The position numbers were made by a program, and so were the translations under genes. From the NCBI GenBank assembly GCA_004154925.1, contig QJNS01000420.1, forward strand, positions 1 to 31,679: DNA of 31,679 nucleotides, written 5' to 3'. This DNA comes from Monosporascus cannonballus (Eukaryota > Ascomycota > Sordariomycetes > Xylariales). The notes below the pieces were generated by a model that saw only the letters and a list, made by a program, of their open reading frames with translations, did no database searches and was not told the DNA's origin. This document shows positions 13,125 through 23,566 of this stretch, piece by piece. Numbering within the stretch: the first letter of the stretch is position 1; each line of letters opens with the position of its first letter.

Positions 13125-14117
13125 ACCGCCCTAAATCATATATTAAATATTCAAAAATCAATATCTCAACAACCACAACTGCTATGAACAATCTGTTTGC
13201 TGTTTTATATACAGATTTTAATACTTAATAAGGCCGTATTTATTTTATTTAAACAAACACAGCCGTTTAGATATAATCGTGGCCAACTTGTAAAAGAAAT
13301 AAGGCTTTAAATCCCGTTATTTTATTTCGATAGCATATTTTATCTCCGTAACAAAACGAAGCCTATATTTTCGCTTCCTTAATCGTAACTTTAAAATACG
13401 TTATATGTTCTTTATTAGAAAAAGATTAAGGCTTTGGGGTGGCCATACGGCATAAATAATCGTTTAAACTTTTTTGATTATAATAATAAATTTCCCATAA
13501 TAATATCGAATATTATTTTTTTAAAATATGATTTCTGGGTCGTATTTAACCTTTATCCGTTATTAAAATGGAATATAATAAGGTATAAAAACCTTATCGA
13601 AATACGAATATGTATTTATTTGAAAATTTAAATTGAAAATAATTAAAAGTTTTTTTTAAAACTTATAAAATATTTTTATGTATTAATAATTATTTGTCCG
13701 CTTTTAAATAAAAAATTTAAATATTTATCGAAATATTTTTCGCCTTTATTACAAATAACGTATATCGTACGGTTATTATATTTAACTTTAAAGGTAATTT
13801 CGTCCGATTAATATTATAATATTTAAGTAACGTTTTTATAAATAACATAAAACGTACGGCGCTTTTTTTTATTTTTTTATAAAACTTAAGGCTTACGTTA
13901 AGTTTTACGCTAAACTTTGCCAGTTAATTTAATGACGTAACGGACCGTATTTTTACATAGCTGGATTTCGGATTTGCTTAGCGTTTTTAGGGCTTCGAAA
14001 AAAATGCGTAATTTTTTAACAATAGTTCGTATAAGTTTTCGAACTATCCGATCCGTTACTTTAAAAGGTTATCCAGGCCTAGGTTTTAATTCGAAGGTAA
14101 TGGGACGTCCGGCGGCT

Positions 14118-14282
14118 TTATATTTTTTTGTAGCGGTAAATAGTATTATAAATCGTTAATTTTGAAACGTTTTCAAGGCGTACAATTTCCGAATACGTAT
14201 GCCGAACGCGATATAAGGCCCAAATGGCTGCATGTTTAGTTTCAAACAATTCGCGCCTTTTAATTTTAGGTTCGTTAGCCAT
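14118..14282 (-). pseudogene. N-terminal fragment of the mariner transposase (helix-turn-helix)
   Basis: The most readable piece of the transposase: it starts MANEPKIKRRELFETKH at 14282 and reads to a stop in the A-rich stretch near 14118. A one-base shift there leads into the GRP box of the next frame. The segment matches the paired helix-turn-helix that in mariner transposases binds the terminal repeats. An upstream in-frame extension reaches 14357, but the ATG at 14282 gives the more usual start. The full-length ancestor would have covered most of the element to its left. Confidence 0.8.
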
Positions 14283-14382
14283 TAGAATGAATACGGCTAT
14301 GTTATGTGGCCTAAATGGTCCATACAAAATGGGTGGTGATGATGGGAAATGTGGCATTTAGGGGCTAAGTGGGGGGAAATTC

Positions 14383-14409
14383 GTCCGGAAACTAAGTGGA
14401 CCTGATTTG
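14383..14409 (-). repeat. right terminal inverted repeat of the mariner relic
   Basis: 27 bp ending GGACCTGATTTG just before TA at 14410-14411. Read on the minus strand it begins CAAATCAGGTCC and matches the left arm at 25 of 27 positions. Confidence 0.92.
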
Positions 14410-14411
14410 TA

Positions 14412-17400
14412 CAGCGTACCTAGTCTGGAAATAACGATTTTCAGCCACGGTCCATACTGTAACCAAGACAGGAACGTACGCATACTTTTGCACCCGACCT
14501 TCGTACCATTAACAAATTAAGAATAATATTTTGCTTATATACGTAGATTTGGTGCGACGTAATAGCACCTAACTCGATCAATCTACGAGCGTCGGCCAGG
14601 TACCGACAAGCCACGTACCTGCTACAGTAACCCTAACTGGTTGGCGTTAGCCCATCCGCTTGAAATATGCAAGTTTAGCAACGCGTCTATCTACATATGA
14701 AGCTATCCGATTGAATAGCCCCACTCGAATAAGTAGATACAGACAGAGCCGGGAAATAATATCACCAACTTCACACGATGTTGCCTCGAAGCTTAAGTGC
14801 CTACCTACTTACCTAGGTAGGTACTTAGTTGAGATATATGGAGTGATCCGATCTGTTGAAACTGAAGTCTCTTGGTGTTGTATTTACACGATTACCGGTA
14901 GGAGTGCTACTGTATCCCGGTCGGTACTGAAACCATCAGAACTGTGAAGCATTCTTTAGTCTGCACTGCCGCACTTTCGTTACACGCAGAGTATCATGTG
15001 GGCCGCATTGACCTCCCCCAGATGCTGGAATACCTAATTACATAGCCATATAGTTCTTGTTCATCCCGATGTCGCATATATTTATAGGCTCTCCAATGGA
15101 ATGAACTGTTCTCTTTTTAGACCGAGGCTCTAAGGTGAGATGGTAGCTCCCGCGGCGCACAGGTAGCCAACGCGGGTTTCCTATCCTTCACCTCAAAACA
15201 AAAAGAGACACCTCTGGTTGCGTCTTAGGAATAAGGAGGAAGCATCGGTGCTTAACTAAACGTGCGGACGACTATAGTGGAATAAAATCGCTGGATCAGA
15301 TCTGTAAAAGACGTTGAGTGCTGAGTGCATCAGGTCAACCCATTCGATAAGGATCAAAAATGCCTATATGTACATATGTATGCAGCTACAAATTAGGTAG
15401 AGACGCAATGAAGGTGTTCGTTCATCTTTTGGGCTGCTGCTAAAGGCCTTCCAAGTTCCATAGCCTCATGTTGATAGCTACCTATACTTGTGTTCGTCAT
15501 GGACAATGCCCATTGATTTATACTGTTCCGTTTCGACTATATACATATAGCTGCTATTAATAGTCGCATTTATATTTCACACTATAGTATCAGGTAAAAT
15601 ATTTCGGACCTAGTCAGGTACCAGTGGATCGCGCTAGCAATAGTCTTATACAAATTCAATATAGCTGATACCGAGGTCTCGATAACAGTAATTCTTAACT
15701 AATACGTATTAGATTAGCAACTTGCAATAAAATAATTATAATAACGAAGTATTTAAATAAGTTTTTTAGCAGAAAATAACGGATTATGAAAGTAATAAAT
15801 ATTTGCCCGATATGGGAAAGTGTGGTGGGGCCAAGTAGCGCGGCGACCTAACTAGATGCGAAAAACTACCCTAATACCATAGTATGGATTCTACATAGTA
15901 AGTCTGTTTAATGCTTGCGGCTGCAAAACGGGGATTTTTGATCGGATGGCATGCTACGGCTCGGATCTGGAGGGATCTGGGCATTGCATTAGGCTGATAG
16001 ATAAGAAGCTTGATTGGTGGGGTGCAAGCCAAGGCACGCTCAATAAACCGTTCAGGTGGATTAAGGGAACAGTAACTTCAGCTCGAACCCTATTACGGCA
16101 CAACTAACAATATAACACACGCCTCATCGTGGCATCGCCATATTTTTTACAGTTGAAGTCATCTATTTCGATTCTTATTTATCTAGCATCTTCTGAGGCC
16201 TCCATGCTGTAGAGCACACTGGAGCTCCCTGGTCCTTGAGGGTAAAATCTTTCTGAATTGAACGAATGTGTACCCACATACTGCAGTTTGTGGCTCAGCT
16301 CCCGGCTGCCCTCCACAGCGAAAGAAGCCGGCCTTGCCGGTGCTGATACCTAAGAGAGCCCTTAATGCGATTGGATCTCATCAGTCGTCTCCCAGGGCTA
16401 CAATGCATGAACTCCCTTTCCCTCGTTTCATTCCGCAAGATCTCCTCAACATGGACTGATGAAACGCGACAAGCCACCAACGCCGCACCTTCAACGGGCA
16501 CTACACCCAAGACCCATTAAAACATGATTGACATTATTATCAATATTTTTGGCACCACCTTGCTCCGAAGACAAAAACCTAGTTCATTCCAGGAATTTGT
16601 GGTGTTGGCCTATCCCCCGACTGCGAGAACGCTACAAAGCAACCAGCAGCGACATGGAGTCTAACCTAAAATAGCAATGTACTCCACAAATGCTAGATTT
16701 CAAGTTACATTATTGGCCACTCGCAGTCCATATTTCAAGATCACTTACCCAAAATGCAGATACCGCTTATTGTGTAGCCCTTCTCGCAGCCGCGGAGATA
16801 CTCTCCCTTTTTAACCGTCATATAGACTTTTCACTGTAGCTATTGCACCGCCGCAAACCCAGGCAGTCATGGTCTAAACACCCACTCCATCAAGGAATGC
16901 TAAGTGGACTCCTCGGCCTAGTTGTCACGAGCTAATGAAACATCAAGTGCCACCTGAGGGCTCCAAATGCAACTGTTCAGGTCTCAACCTCCGCATGTGA
17001 TCTAGGCACATATTCCGGGGTTCTTCTAATCGTGGACCCCTGCTGATGTCTCCCTGGGTCTTGCCAAGGCGATACTAGAATAGGTCCCGCTTAATAATGG
17101 GACGAACGATTGCCCTTCCAACCGCCGAATTCCCAAATCTGGATAGCCCACGTACCTTTAACTTCAACCTTAAAGCAACCGAAGCCCGATGTGCGTTTAG
17201 GGTAAGCTACCTTGTTAGCTCTACATTTGGTATTGGTAAATGCATTCATTGCCTAAGAAAGTATGTAATGTTCGGCACATTCTAATTGCTACAAGCCCCA
17301 CACTGCTTTTGCTGATGCCGTTGCATCACGACCCCTTCGCAAAACCGCCTTGCAAAAGCTGATGTTGCTGGCATCAGCGAGGGGTAGGGCAGCCCCAATC

Positions 17401-19609
17401 GCGCACGCCTCTTTCTTGTAGCTGTAGCCTGCATACATGCAGGTGTAGCACACAGAACTTAGCGCACCCTCGGGGTGGGGCCAATGAGGTACCTGAACTC
17501 AGTGCCTACTGTAGCTGGGCAGTTAATGGCTAGGGTGACTGCTACCCGCCTGCAGAAGCCGTCCACTAGCACCGAGTAGATTCGGTCTCTACCGACCGAT
17601 TTAGCTGCAATCACCCGTGATGCTTTCCCTATCAGACGCAAATCTGGTCTCAGCATGCCATTCGAGCCCTGCAGACATTCTGAGCCTGAAATTTGATGTA
17701 ATCTTCGCTGCAAGTTGAATCAGAAGCTGTACATTGGTTTAACTGCGTCGCCCAGGCCACTGGGCGTTCTTTATCTTGAACATAAAGGCCACCAGGATTG
17801 GGAATGTATTTGAGGCGAGTCAACATTATATAAACCAACCTAGATTAACCTTGTTTGAAGTCTCGACCCCTGAAGGCTGACGGGGTCGTATCCCTGTGGA
17901 GATCATGGGGCGTTCAGACGACGATCTGACTTCACGATCTGCGGCAGACGGGTCTGACGCGACAAGGAAAGGAGGCTCCAAACACCAGCATATGCTTGCA
18001 ACTTCCAATCCTAGGAATAACACGGAGCAGGCCCGCAACTCCCCAGGTAAACGCGCCTGGTCCTCCTAGACCAGCTTTATCTCTTGCGACTCTAAAGTAA
18101 CCACTTGTAAAAGGGAGACTGATGTCCAAACTTTTTGTGGGGGATCAAATATCCTCACTGGGACATTGCAGAATACTATGTATCCCTGTGTAGGTTGTCG
18201 TTGCCGAGTGGGAACCCTTCCTCATGGCCCTGTCCTCCATTACACAGTAACAGGTAGCTACGACTGTCATATTTCCCGTCGCGTTTCCGTTCCCCGTGTT
18301 CGCGTGGAAACCCATAGCCTAGTTCGATACAAGCTCGGGCAAACATCTGTATCGGTAACCGATCTGAAAATAGCGCTCTTGGTATTGTCTGGGGAACCCA
18401 CCCACCCCCGAGACCTTGGGATATACGTACGTCTATTTGGCGTCCTTGATAGCTTCAGTGTTCGGCACGCACTCTCTCACCATACCATATACCCCAGATC
18501 TGTCCTGTCTTTTGCTCTCATTATCCCTAAGGATCCAAGTTATATAGACGAGCGGTCTGTTGCAGAAGCAAGCAGCCGACACTAGCATTTATCCCATTGA
18601 TATGCCAGTTGGAGATGGCGTCCTGTTAGGTCGCCAGCTAGCAGCGCCCTGCCAAACCGACATTACTATCAGCAGATCGCAACCCACTACCACGGAAGGT
18701 ACCCAAACCGTCGTTGCGAAACATAATCTCGAAACACACTACGGCCATTCGAGTGCGCTTGAATACCTACTTGTCTTGTTTGAAGAGGTAGCGCACCGAG
18801 GATTCCAGCAGCAACCTCGCAATCTTAGGAGTGGCTAATGGCTCATACTTCGCCGGATCACCCAAACTCTACCTTAGGCCACTAAAGCTTCCACCGCTAC
18901 TGCTCAGCGGATACAAAGCTTTGGGTCCAGGGGTAGTCGAATGTATCCTCGATCGATATATGAATGCTGGTTTTCTATAAGCCACGGTTTTTCATAGCGC
19001 TTTTCGATTTAATACCCCTAGTATCAGCAGAGATATCACGCATCTCGATCTAAGCGCACCTTATAGTAGGTGAGGAAGAAGCTTTTAGACTCGCGTCTAC
19101 AAGACCGTATAGTAAGTGCATGGAATGCATCTACGGACATCCGAAAAGGGCGGCCTTATGCCATTGTTCGAGAATGGAGAAGACTAACAGATGGTAGGTT
19201 CCAGCGGCCCATGGGAACCGGCACACAGCACAGTGATGTGGGCAACCATTCGGAGGTAGCATACTTACATTATTCCAACGGCACATGTGCAAAGCGACCC
19301 GCTCAACCTCAGCTATCATGAGCACGCTCGTTTGATAAGTTCGAAGATGTACATGATACCCCCGGAAGGTTGAAACGACAGATGCACTTAGATAAAGAGT
19401 GGACCTTATGTCGTAGACATCTTCTACCATTGACGAGAATAAATCAGATCAGCTAACAGTTTTGTAGTTTCATTGCAACCAGCAACTACTTGGGAGAAGC
19501 AGTCGTCGATCCCGAGGACGGTCGGCCCTAGCTTGACAGTCTGACTGCCCTTCTACTTCTGATAGCTTTCTACGTCTCATCAGCAAGATTGGCATAACTA
19601 CCTCGGAAG
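14412..19609. other. long gene-free stretch
   Basis: About 5.2 kb with no supported gene. A near-palindrome built on TACCTAGGTAGGTA sits at about 14801-14826, and there is a short AT-rich patch around 15700-15800. The longest open frame (139 codons, from 18166) has no family signature and is not distinguishable from chance. No RNA genes were found. Confidence 0.5.
14801..14826. repeat. CCTACCTACTT / TACCTAGGTAGGTA palindromic motif
   Basis: A short segment in which ACCTAGGT is a perfect palindrome embedded in repeated TACC / GGTA steps. Motifs of this kind occur in intergenic DNA of many filamentous ascomycetes. No function can be assigned here. Confidence 0.5.
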
Positions 19610-20597
19610 ATGGACATTCCCTTCTTACTTAACTCATCGGTAGTGGATAACAGGGAAGGGGGACATCCAGATCACACACGTACATCATCTGTCACCGACG
19701 AGCCAGCATCCCTAGCGTTGTCTCCAGCTTCAGGAGCGACATTGCCCTGGAGAATTTTGGAATTTGGAAGTCCGAGTCGGAGCGGAACATCATGGGATGG
19801 CGACGAATATTCACCCCCATCATCGGGCAAGGCGGATACAACGCATATGCCGGTCATGCTATCCGACAGCGACTCGTCCCCAAGCCCGAGAAGGCCCGAA
19901 CACAAGTACTCGGATAGTCATAGCAGCGTGTCGTCTTATGTGCCATCCCCGATTTCCATATCACATTCGAGAATCTCGTCTAGGTCAACCATCAGCGGAC
20001 AGGTACCAGCGACTGCACCTATCTCGGATTACCCGCCACTCGAATCAAGCTTTGAGAATGGAGACCGGATTCGTTTAGTATATGCATTAAATGGATCGAA
20101 AAATGGTAGTGGAAGACCCCCTAAAGCGAGAGGTGCTGAATGGCTTGTCCGGAGCCTTGGCAGCACCCCGTCGCCTCCTGACACCCTGTCAATGTCGAGG
20201 GCTCAGCGAGGTTCAGGTCGAAGTAGTGCTCATGAGACAACTAGGTGAGTAATTCTTCTTTGTCCTCTAACTTTTCGAGTTTTCGATTGGTAATGGTTTG
20301 ATGGTGTGGCCCTGTTTTCCACCAATCTTGACCATTCAGGAGAACCCCCTCCCCCCCCCCACGCCCCCTGAGTACATCATGGATGTCCCTAAGTACACAA
20401 CTGCATGGCGTCCAGCAAACTCTAAGGAGTTATCCCCCTTTCGACGTTTTTATATGATCAGCTTGAAGGAGAAGAGCAATGTTACCAGCAACCACGGGCT
20501 CGATTCCATTGCTTCACTTCGAATCCATTCATACCCCACCTCCGCATTCGCATTCACATGGTCACAATGCCCTCTAAATACATCGGTTCGGCAATGA
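19610..20597 (+). CDS. Ser/Pro-rich hypothetical protein, gene model uncertain or broken
   Basis: An open frame from the ATG at 19610 runs 211 codons into a good intron (donor CTAG|GTGAGT, intron 20245-20339, acceptor ACCATTCAG). The product (MDIPFLLNSSVV...) is rich in Ser, Pro and Arg, e.g. SDSHSSVSSYVPSPIS, and looks intrinsically disordered, like the N-terminus of some fungal transcription factors; I do not recognise a domain. After the splice the phase leads to a stop near 20455. Another frame (PPPTPPEYIMDVPKYTT...) stays open to 20597. The switch falls at a 10-C run (20351-20360), so one missing C in the assembly, or a real frameshift, would explain it. It lies about 1.3 kb upstream of the ORP1-like gene on the same strand. 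Confidence 0.45.
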
Positions 20598-21207
20598 CTC
20601 CCTTCACCGCCCCGAAGTGTCAATGTCTATGACTTTATGTTCACTCGTCGATCAAACTTCAGTCCGATATCCTCGAGGGAAACGTCTGGTTTACCTGAGT
20701 GCATAGCAGAATCGCCGTCTGCACTTGCTACCGCAGGTGGAGCATTTCGACAACTCGAGGATACCTGACGACACACCGAACGGCGTCCCTATGTTAATTT
20801 GTACCCTTCGATACCTAGTCATCCCTTCCCTCTTTACAGTACACCCTGAGATGGGTGGTCACACTTGTTCGAGGGACCATCTTGGCATCAACCATATCAC
20901 TCGCAAACAGCTGTACTTTCTCTTAAACCGCCGGTTCGTCTGATCCCTCGAGATTGCGATTTGTAAAATTAGGGTTGTTATTGACCCGCCGGTATTGACA
21001 TTACCTAATTCCCCTTGAAGTTGTTCCTACATAAACCAAAGTCTAGCTGTTGTTCTCTCAAGGCCCCATTTCGTGCCGATGTACTATCTATCTCATTCAC
21101 CTGACGTACCCCTTCATTACAGTCTACCGAACTCGCCCTCACTATTGTCTCAAAAGGCTTCATATCCTTTGGTTTATCCTGTTTCCCGTTGCAGAGTGGT
21201 TTTCAAC
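20598..21207. other. pyrimidine-rich intergenic or leader sequence
   Basis: About 0.6 kb with abundant C and T on the plus strand. Short frames are not convincingly coding. It precedes the tandem repeats and may belong to a long promoter or 5' leader of the gene at 21926. Confidence 0.4.
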
Positions 21208-21720
21208 CCCTGAGTGTTCTGAACTGCTTTGGCCATTGTCCCAACAAGGCTCCAGCTCCTGGAACCGCCATTCCGTTCTTCCCCTAAATCGACGAGTGAT
21301 CTCAGGCTTAATTACTTACGCCGAGTGATTCTTAACCTTTGGGTCATCTGGTCTATCTCGGCGACTGCCCTAGAAGGGCTCCAGCTCCTGGAGACGTTAT
21401 TTCCGTTCCTTCCCTAAGTCGACGATTGATCTGAGATTTGATCACTCGTACCGACCCCTGTTTAACCTTTGGGTTTCTGGACTACCTCGGCAGTCACCTT
21501 GACAAAGCCTGTCTCCTGGAGCCATCATTTCAGTTCTCTCCTCTGAATCGGCAATGCATAAGATTCACCACCATAGAATGATTCATAACCACAGGATCAT
21601 CCGAACTACTTCGGCCATTGTCCTAGCAAACTTAACCCCACTGCCATTTCGTTCCTTCCCCTGAATCGGCGAAGGACCTGAGATTCAATCACCTGCACCA
21701 CTGAATACTGTCACTAACTA
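21208..21720 (+). repeat. four degenerate tandem copies of a ~129-bp unit
   Basis: A shared anchor (CTGCTTTGGC, CTATCTCGGC, CTACCTCGGC, CTACTTCGGC) recurs at 21224, 21353, 21482 and 21606, i.e. at steps of 129, 129 and 124 bp. Within units the same order of blocks appears. CTCCAGCTCCTGGA is found at 21250 and 21379 and is shortened in unit 3. A CGTTC/TTCC...CCTAAATCG or CCTGAATCG block follows, then GATCTSAGRYTT, and TTAACCTTTGGG at the first two junctions. The copies are clearly diverged. The array ends about 200 bp before the start codon of the ORP1-like gene. Confidence 0.8.
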
Positions 21721-21925
21721 CTACATAAGACCAGGACATTTGAGGAGCAGTCCCAACTACCCCATCCCTCCTCTTATTAGATCACACAAACGCATTGTAT
21801 CTGCGCCGAACTTTCTCGCTATTGACGCTCTATCTCGTACACATCATCCATCTTCTCCATTCCCTACTACACCTCAGCCTACACCACAGTTTTCACGTCA
21901 AGCAGAACGTGGACCAGGCTGCACC

Positions 21926-23566
21926 ATGGAAACTCCTTCTAGCTCATCCGCCAACACCTCTGTCCTGACAAGGGGAGAGGACATCAAGTGTATGTATGTG
22001 GATCCCTGCACTACTGGTTCCCAACTCCGCAAAGCCATCTCGCACATCTTTGGCCGGAACAAGCTTTGTACCCGGAAGATCCCTCCGCACGTTTGGGTCC
22101 ATTATTGTCGGAAGCATTATCAACGATGTCGCTACCGCAATGCACAGAATTACGCCAGGACACAGTGCGAGCTTGTTCAGGAGCAGATCCATCGCATTCA
22201 GGCCTGGAGTGACGAGAACAAAAGATCGGGTAGGGGTAGTATCGTCAACAACTGGTCTTTGTGCATGAGAAAGAGGGAGCAGAACCGAATGAAGCAAAAG
22301 AGAAGACGGGCCCCCAATGTTGATGAGGAAGTCCCTGATGCGGACGAAGACGAAGATCGAGCTGTCTTGAATGGAACCGCGGTACCCGATTGGCTTCAAG
22401 CCAAGACTGGCGATGGCTATAGCACGTCTCAGATCGAGGAGATAGTCGTTCGCCTCACGGAGGAGATGGGTCGGGACCAGTTGACGCAAATTCCCGACAT
22501 CGAGATTCTCCCCAACATCAGCGACATACCAGACGGCACTAGAAACAGGACTTCGACGAAGCGGAAGGCTAGCCCTGGAAGAGGGCACAAGCGCGCCCAG
22601 TCTGAGGTCTCTCTGCAATCGGATTCCCAACCTATGACTCGTCAATCAAGCCATCCCAGCTTCAGGCAGTCAAAAGACGCCCAGCAATCCTCCCCAGCCG
22701 AGAAGCGCCAGAGAACCACCAATGAATCTACATATGGCGACCGCGATAATCTTGTTCTCCCGCAACCCCAACTACCTGACCCCCCGCATACCCCTGGCCG
22801 TCCTCGCCCTATAGCCTCCACACGCCGAACCAATCCCCTTGCGCAATACCCCATGACGACCCGAGATCGAGAGCACCAGCTAGCAAACCAATACACTCAG
22901 GCTCACGTCAGACATAGCCAATACAGCTTTGGGCCCCCGTTGTCAGCCCCAATTGCGCAGAGGTCTGGATACTCATACCAGACTCTGCCCTCCCAATATG
23001 AAGCACACCCCATCTCGCCGAGCAGTTCAGACACTAGAGTCGCGTCACACTGGCGATCTAACCCGGATATATATGGCGATTCTGATTACACTTTTCATCA
23101 ACCGTCGTCCATAGGATACCAGTCTTTTTCTCAAAGCTACGCAACATCCCCGCCCTCTCACGAGAGAGTCTACATGCCACACAGTACCAGCTTCTCTACC
23201 CCATCATCTGCTGGTCCTCCGAGCTACTACGACCAACTTTCGCCCTCCCTTCCCCCCATTCGAAGCTTTGATACACGAGTTTCTGACACCCGAGCGCCCC
23301 GTGGCTCTTCTGTGTCCGACCCTTCCTCGGATTACAGTAGTTTCCGACATAACCGTCATCAGAGCAGTCCAGTCACAGGGTACCGTATGCCCGCTTCTTC
23401 CGCTCCCGAGTATAACGCTTTACCTTCCACTTCTCGTACGACCAGCAGCTACGACTATCCGACGTACCACCATCGACAGGATTCATATGTGCCCCCGCGG
23501 CAGTATGAGTACCGCCGCGTCGAAGAGTCGGAAAAGACCAAGGCTGTCTACGCTGAGCGCCGCTAA
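21926..23566 (+). CDS. fungal nuclear-type protein resembling ORP1-like proteins
   Basis: A 546-residue intronless frame. The ATG at 21926 has a strong context (CACCATGG) and was chosen over the upstream open extension, which lacks an ATG (it reaches back to 21740). Residues about 18-110 form a conserved-looking block with GEDIKCMYVDPC, LRKAISHIFGRNKLCTR and HVWVHYCRKHYQRCRYR. The Cys/His spacing and many basic residues suggest metal or nucleic-acid binding. A basic stretch (KREQNRMKQKRRR) could be a nuclear localisation signal and is followed by an acidic patch. The remaining ~350 residues are rich in Ser, Pro, Tyr and Gln and look disordered. From memory the N-terminal block matches proteins annotated ORP1-like in Sordariomycetes and Leotiomycetes; their function is not established, and I infer a regulatory role only. 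No lesion is seen. Confidence 0.85.
   Translation: METPSSSSANTSVLTRGEDIKCMYVDPCTTGSQLRKAISHIFGRNKLCTRKIPPHVWVHYCRKHYQRCRYRNAQNYARTQCELVQEQIHRIQAWSDENKRSGRGSIVNNWSLCMRKREQNRMKQKRRRAPNVDEEVPDADEDEDRAVLNGTAVPDWLQAKTGDGYSTSQIEEIVVRLTEEMGRDQLTQIPDIEILPNISDIPDGTRNRTSTKRKASPGRGHKRAQSEVSLQSDSQPMTRQSSHPSFRQSKDAQQSSPAEKRQRTTNESTYGDRDNLVLPQPQLPDPPHTPGRPRPIASTRRTNPLAQYPMTTRDREHQLANQYTQAHVRHSQYSFGPPLSAPIAQRSGYSYQTLPSQYEAHPISPSSSDTRVASHWRSNPDIYGDSDYTFHQPSSIGYQSFSQSYATSPPSHERVYMPHSTSFSTPSSAGPPSYYDQLSPSLPPIRSFDTRVSDTRAPRGSSVSDPSSDYSSFRHNRHQSSPVTGYRMPASSAPEYNALPSTSRTTSSYDYPTYHHRQDSYVPPRQYEYRRVEESEKTKAVYAERR

Larger units (their letters stand above)
13096..14411 (-). mobile_element. Tc1/mariner-family transposon, RIP-degraded, with TIRs and TA target duplication
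   Basis: A 1312-bp element (13098-14409) bounded by TA dinucleotides (13096-13097 and 14410-14411). Its ends are 27-bp inverted repeats (13098-13124 and 14383-14409) that begin CAAATC and match at 25 of 27 positions; both differences are transitions. The interior is very AT-rich. The minus strand carries a broken transposase: an N-terminal helix-turn-helix (HAAIWALYRVRHTYSEI, then VSKLTIYNTIYRYKK), a GRP-type box in a shifted frame (KAAGRPITFELKPRPG), and a probable first catalytic Asp in SDEITF (codon at 13802-13804) followed by the GRTIYV-like NNRTIYV. Such transposases cut and paste DNA at TA sites. This copy is inactive, with stops, frameshifts and AT-directed decay. Confidence 0.9.

Noticed and set aside
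17459..17838. Minus-strand frames that at first suggested a retroelement gag or integrase fragment
   Set aside because: No CCHC, HHCC or other diagnostic motif could be read in any frame.
18166..18585. 139-codon open frame on the plus strand
   Set aside because: No family motif, no compositional or splice support, and no neighbour evidence; a frame this long can arise by chance in such sequence.
21740..21925. N-terminal extension of the ORP1-like protein to the start of the open frame
   Set aside because: It lacks an ATG, is Pro/Ser-rich low complexity, and the ATG at 21926 has a much better context; an upstream spliced start remains possible but is not supported here.
21944..22645. 233-codon frame on the minus strand
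   Set aside because: It is antisense to the well supported ORP1-like gene and shows no recognisable protein features.
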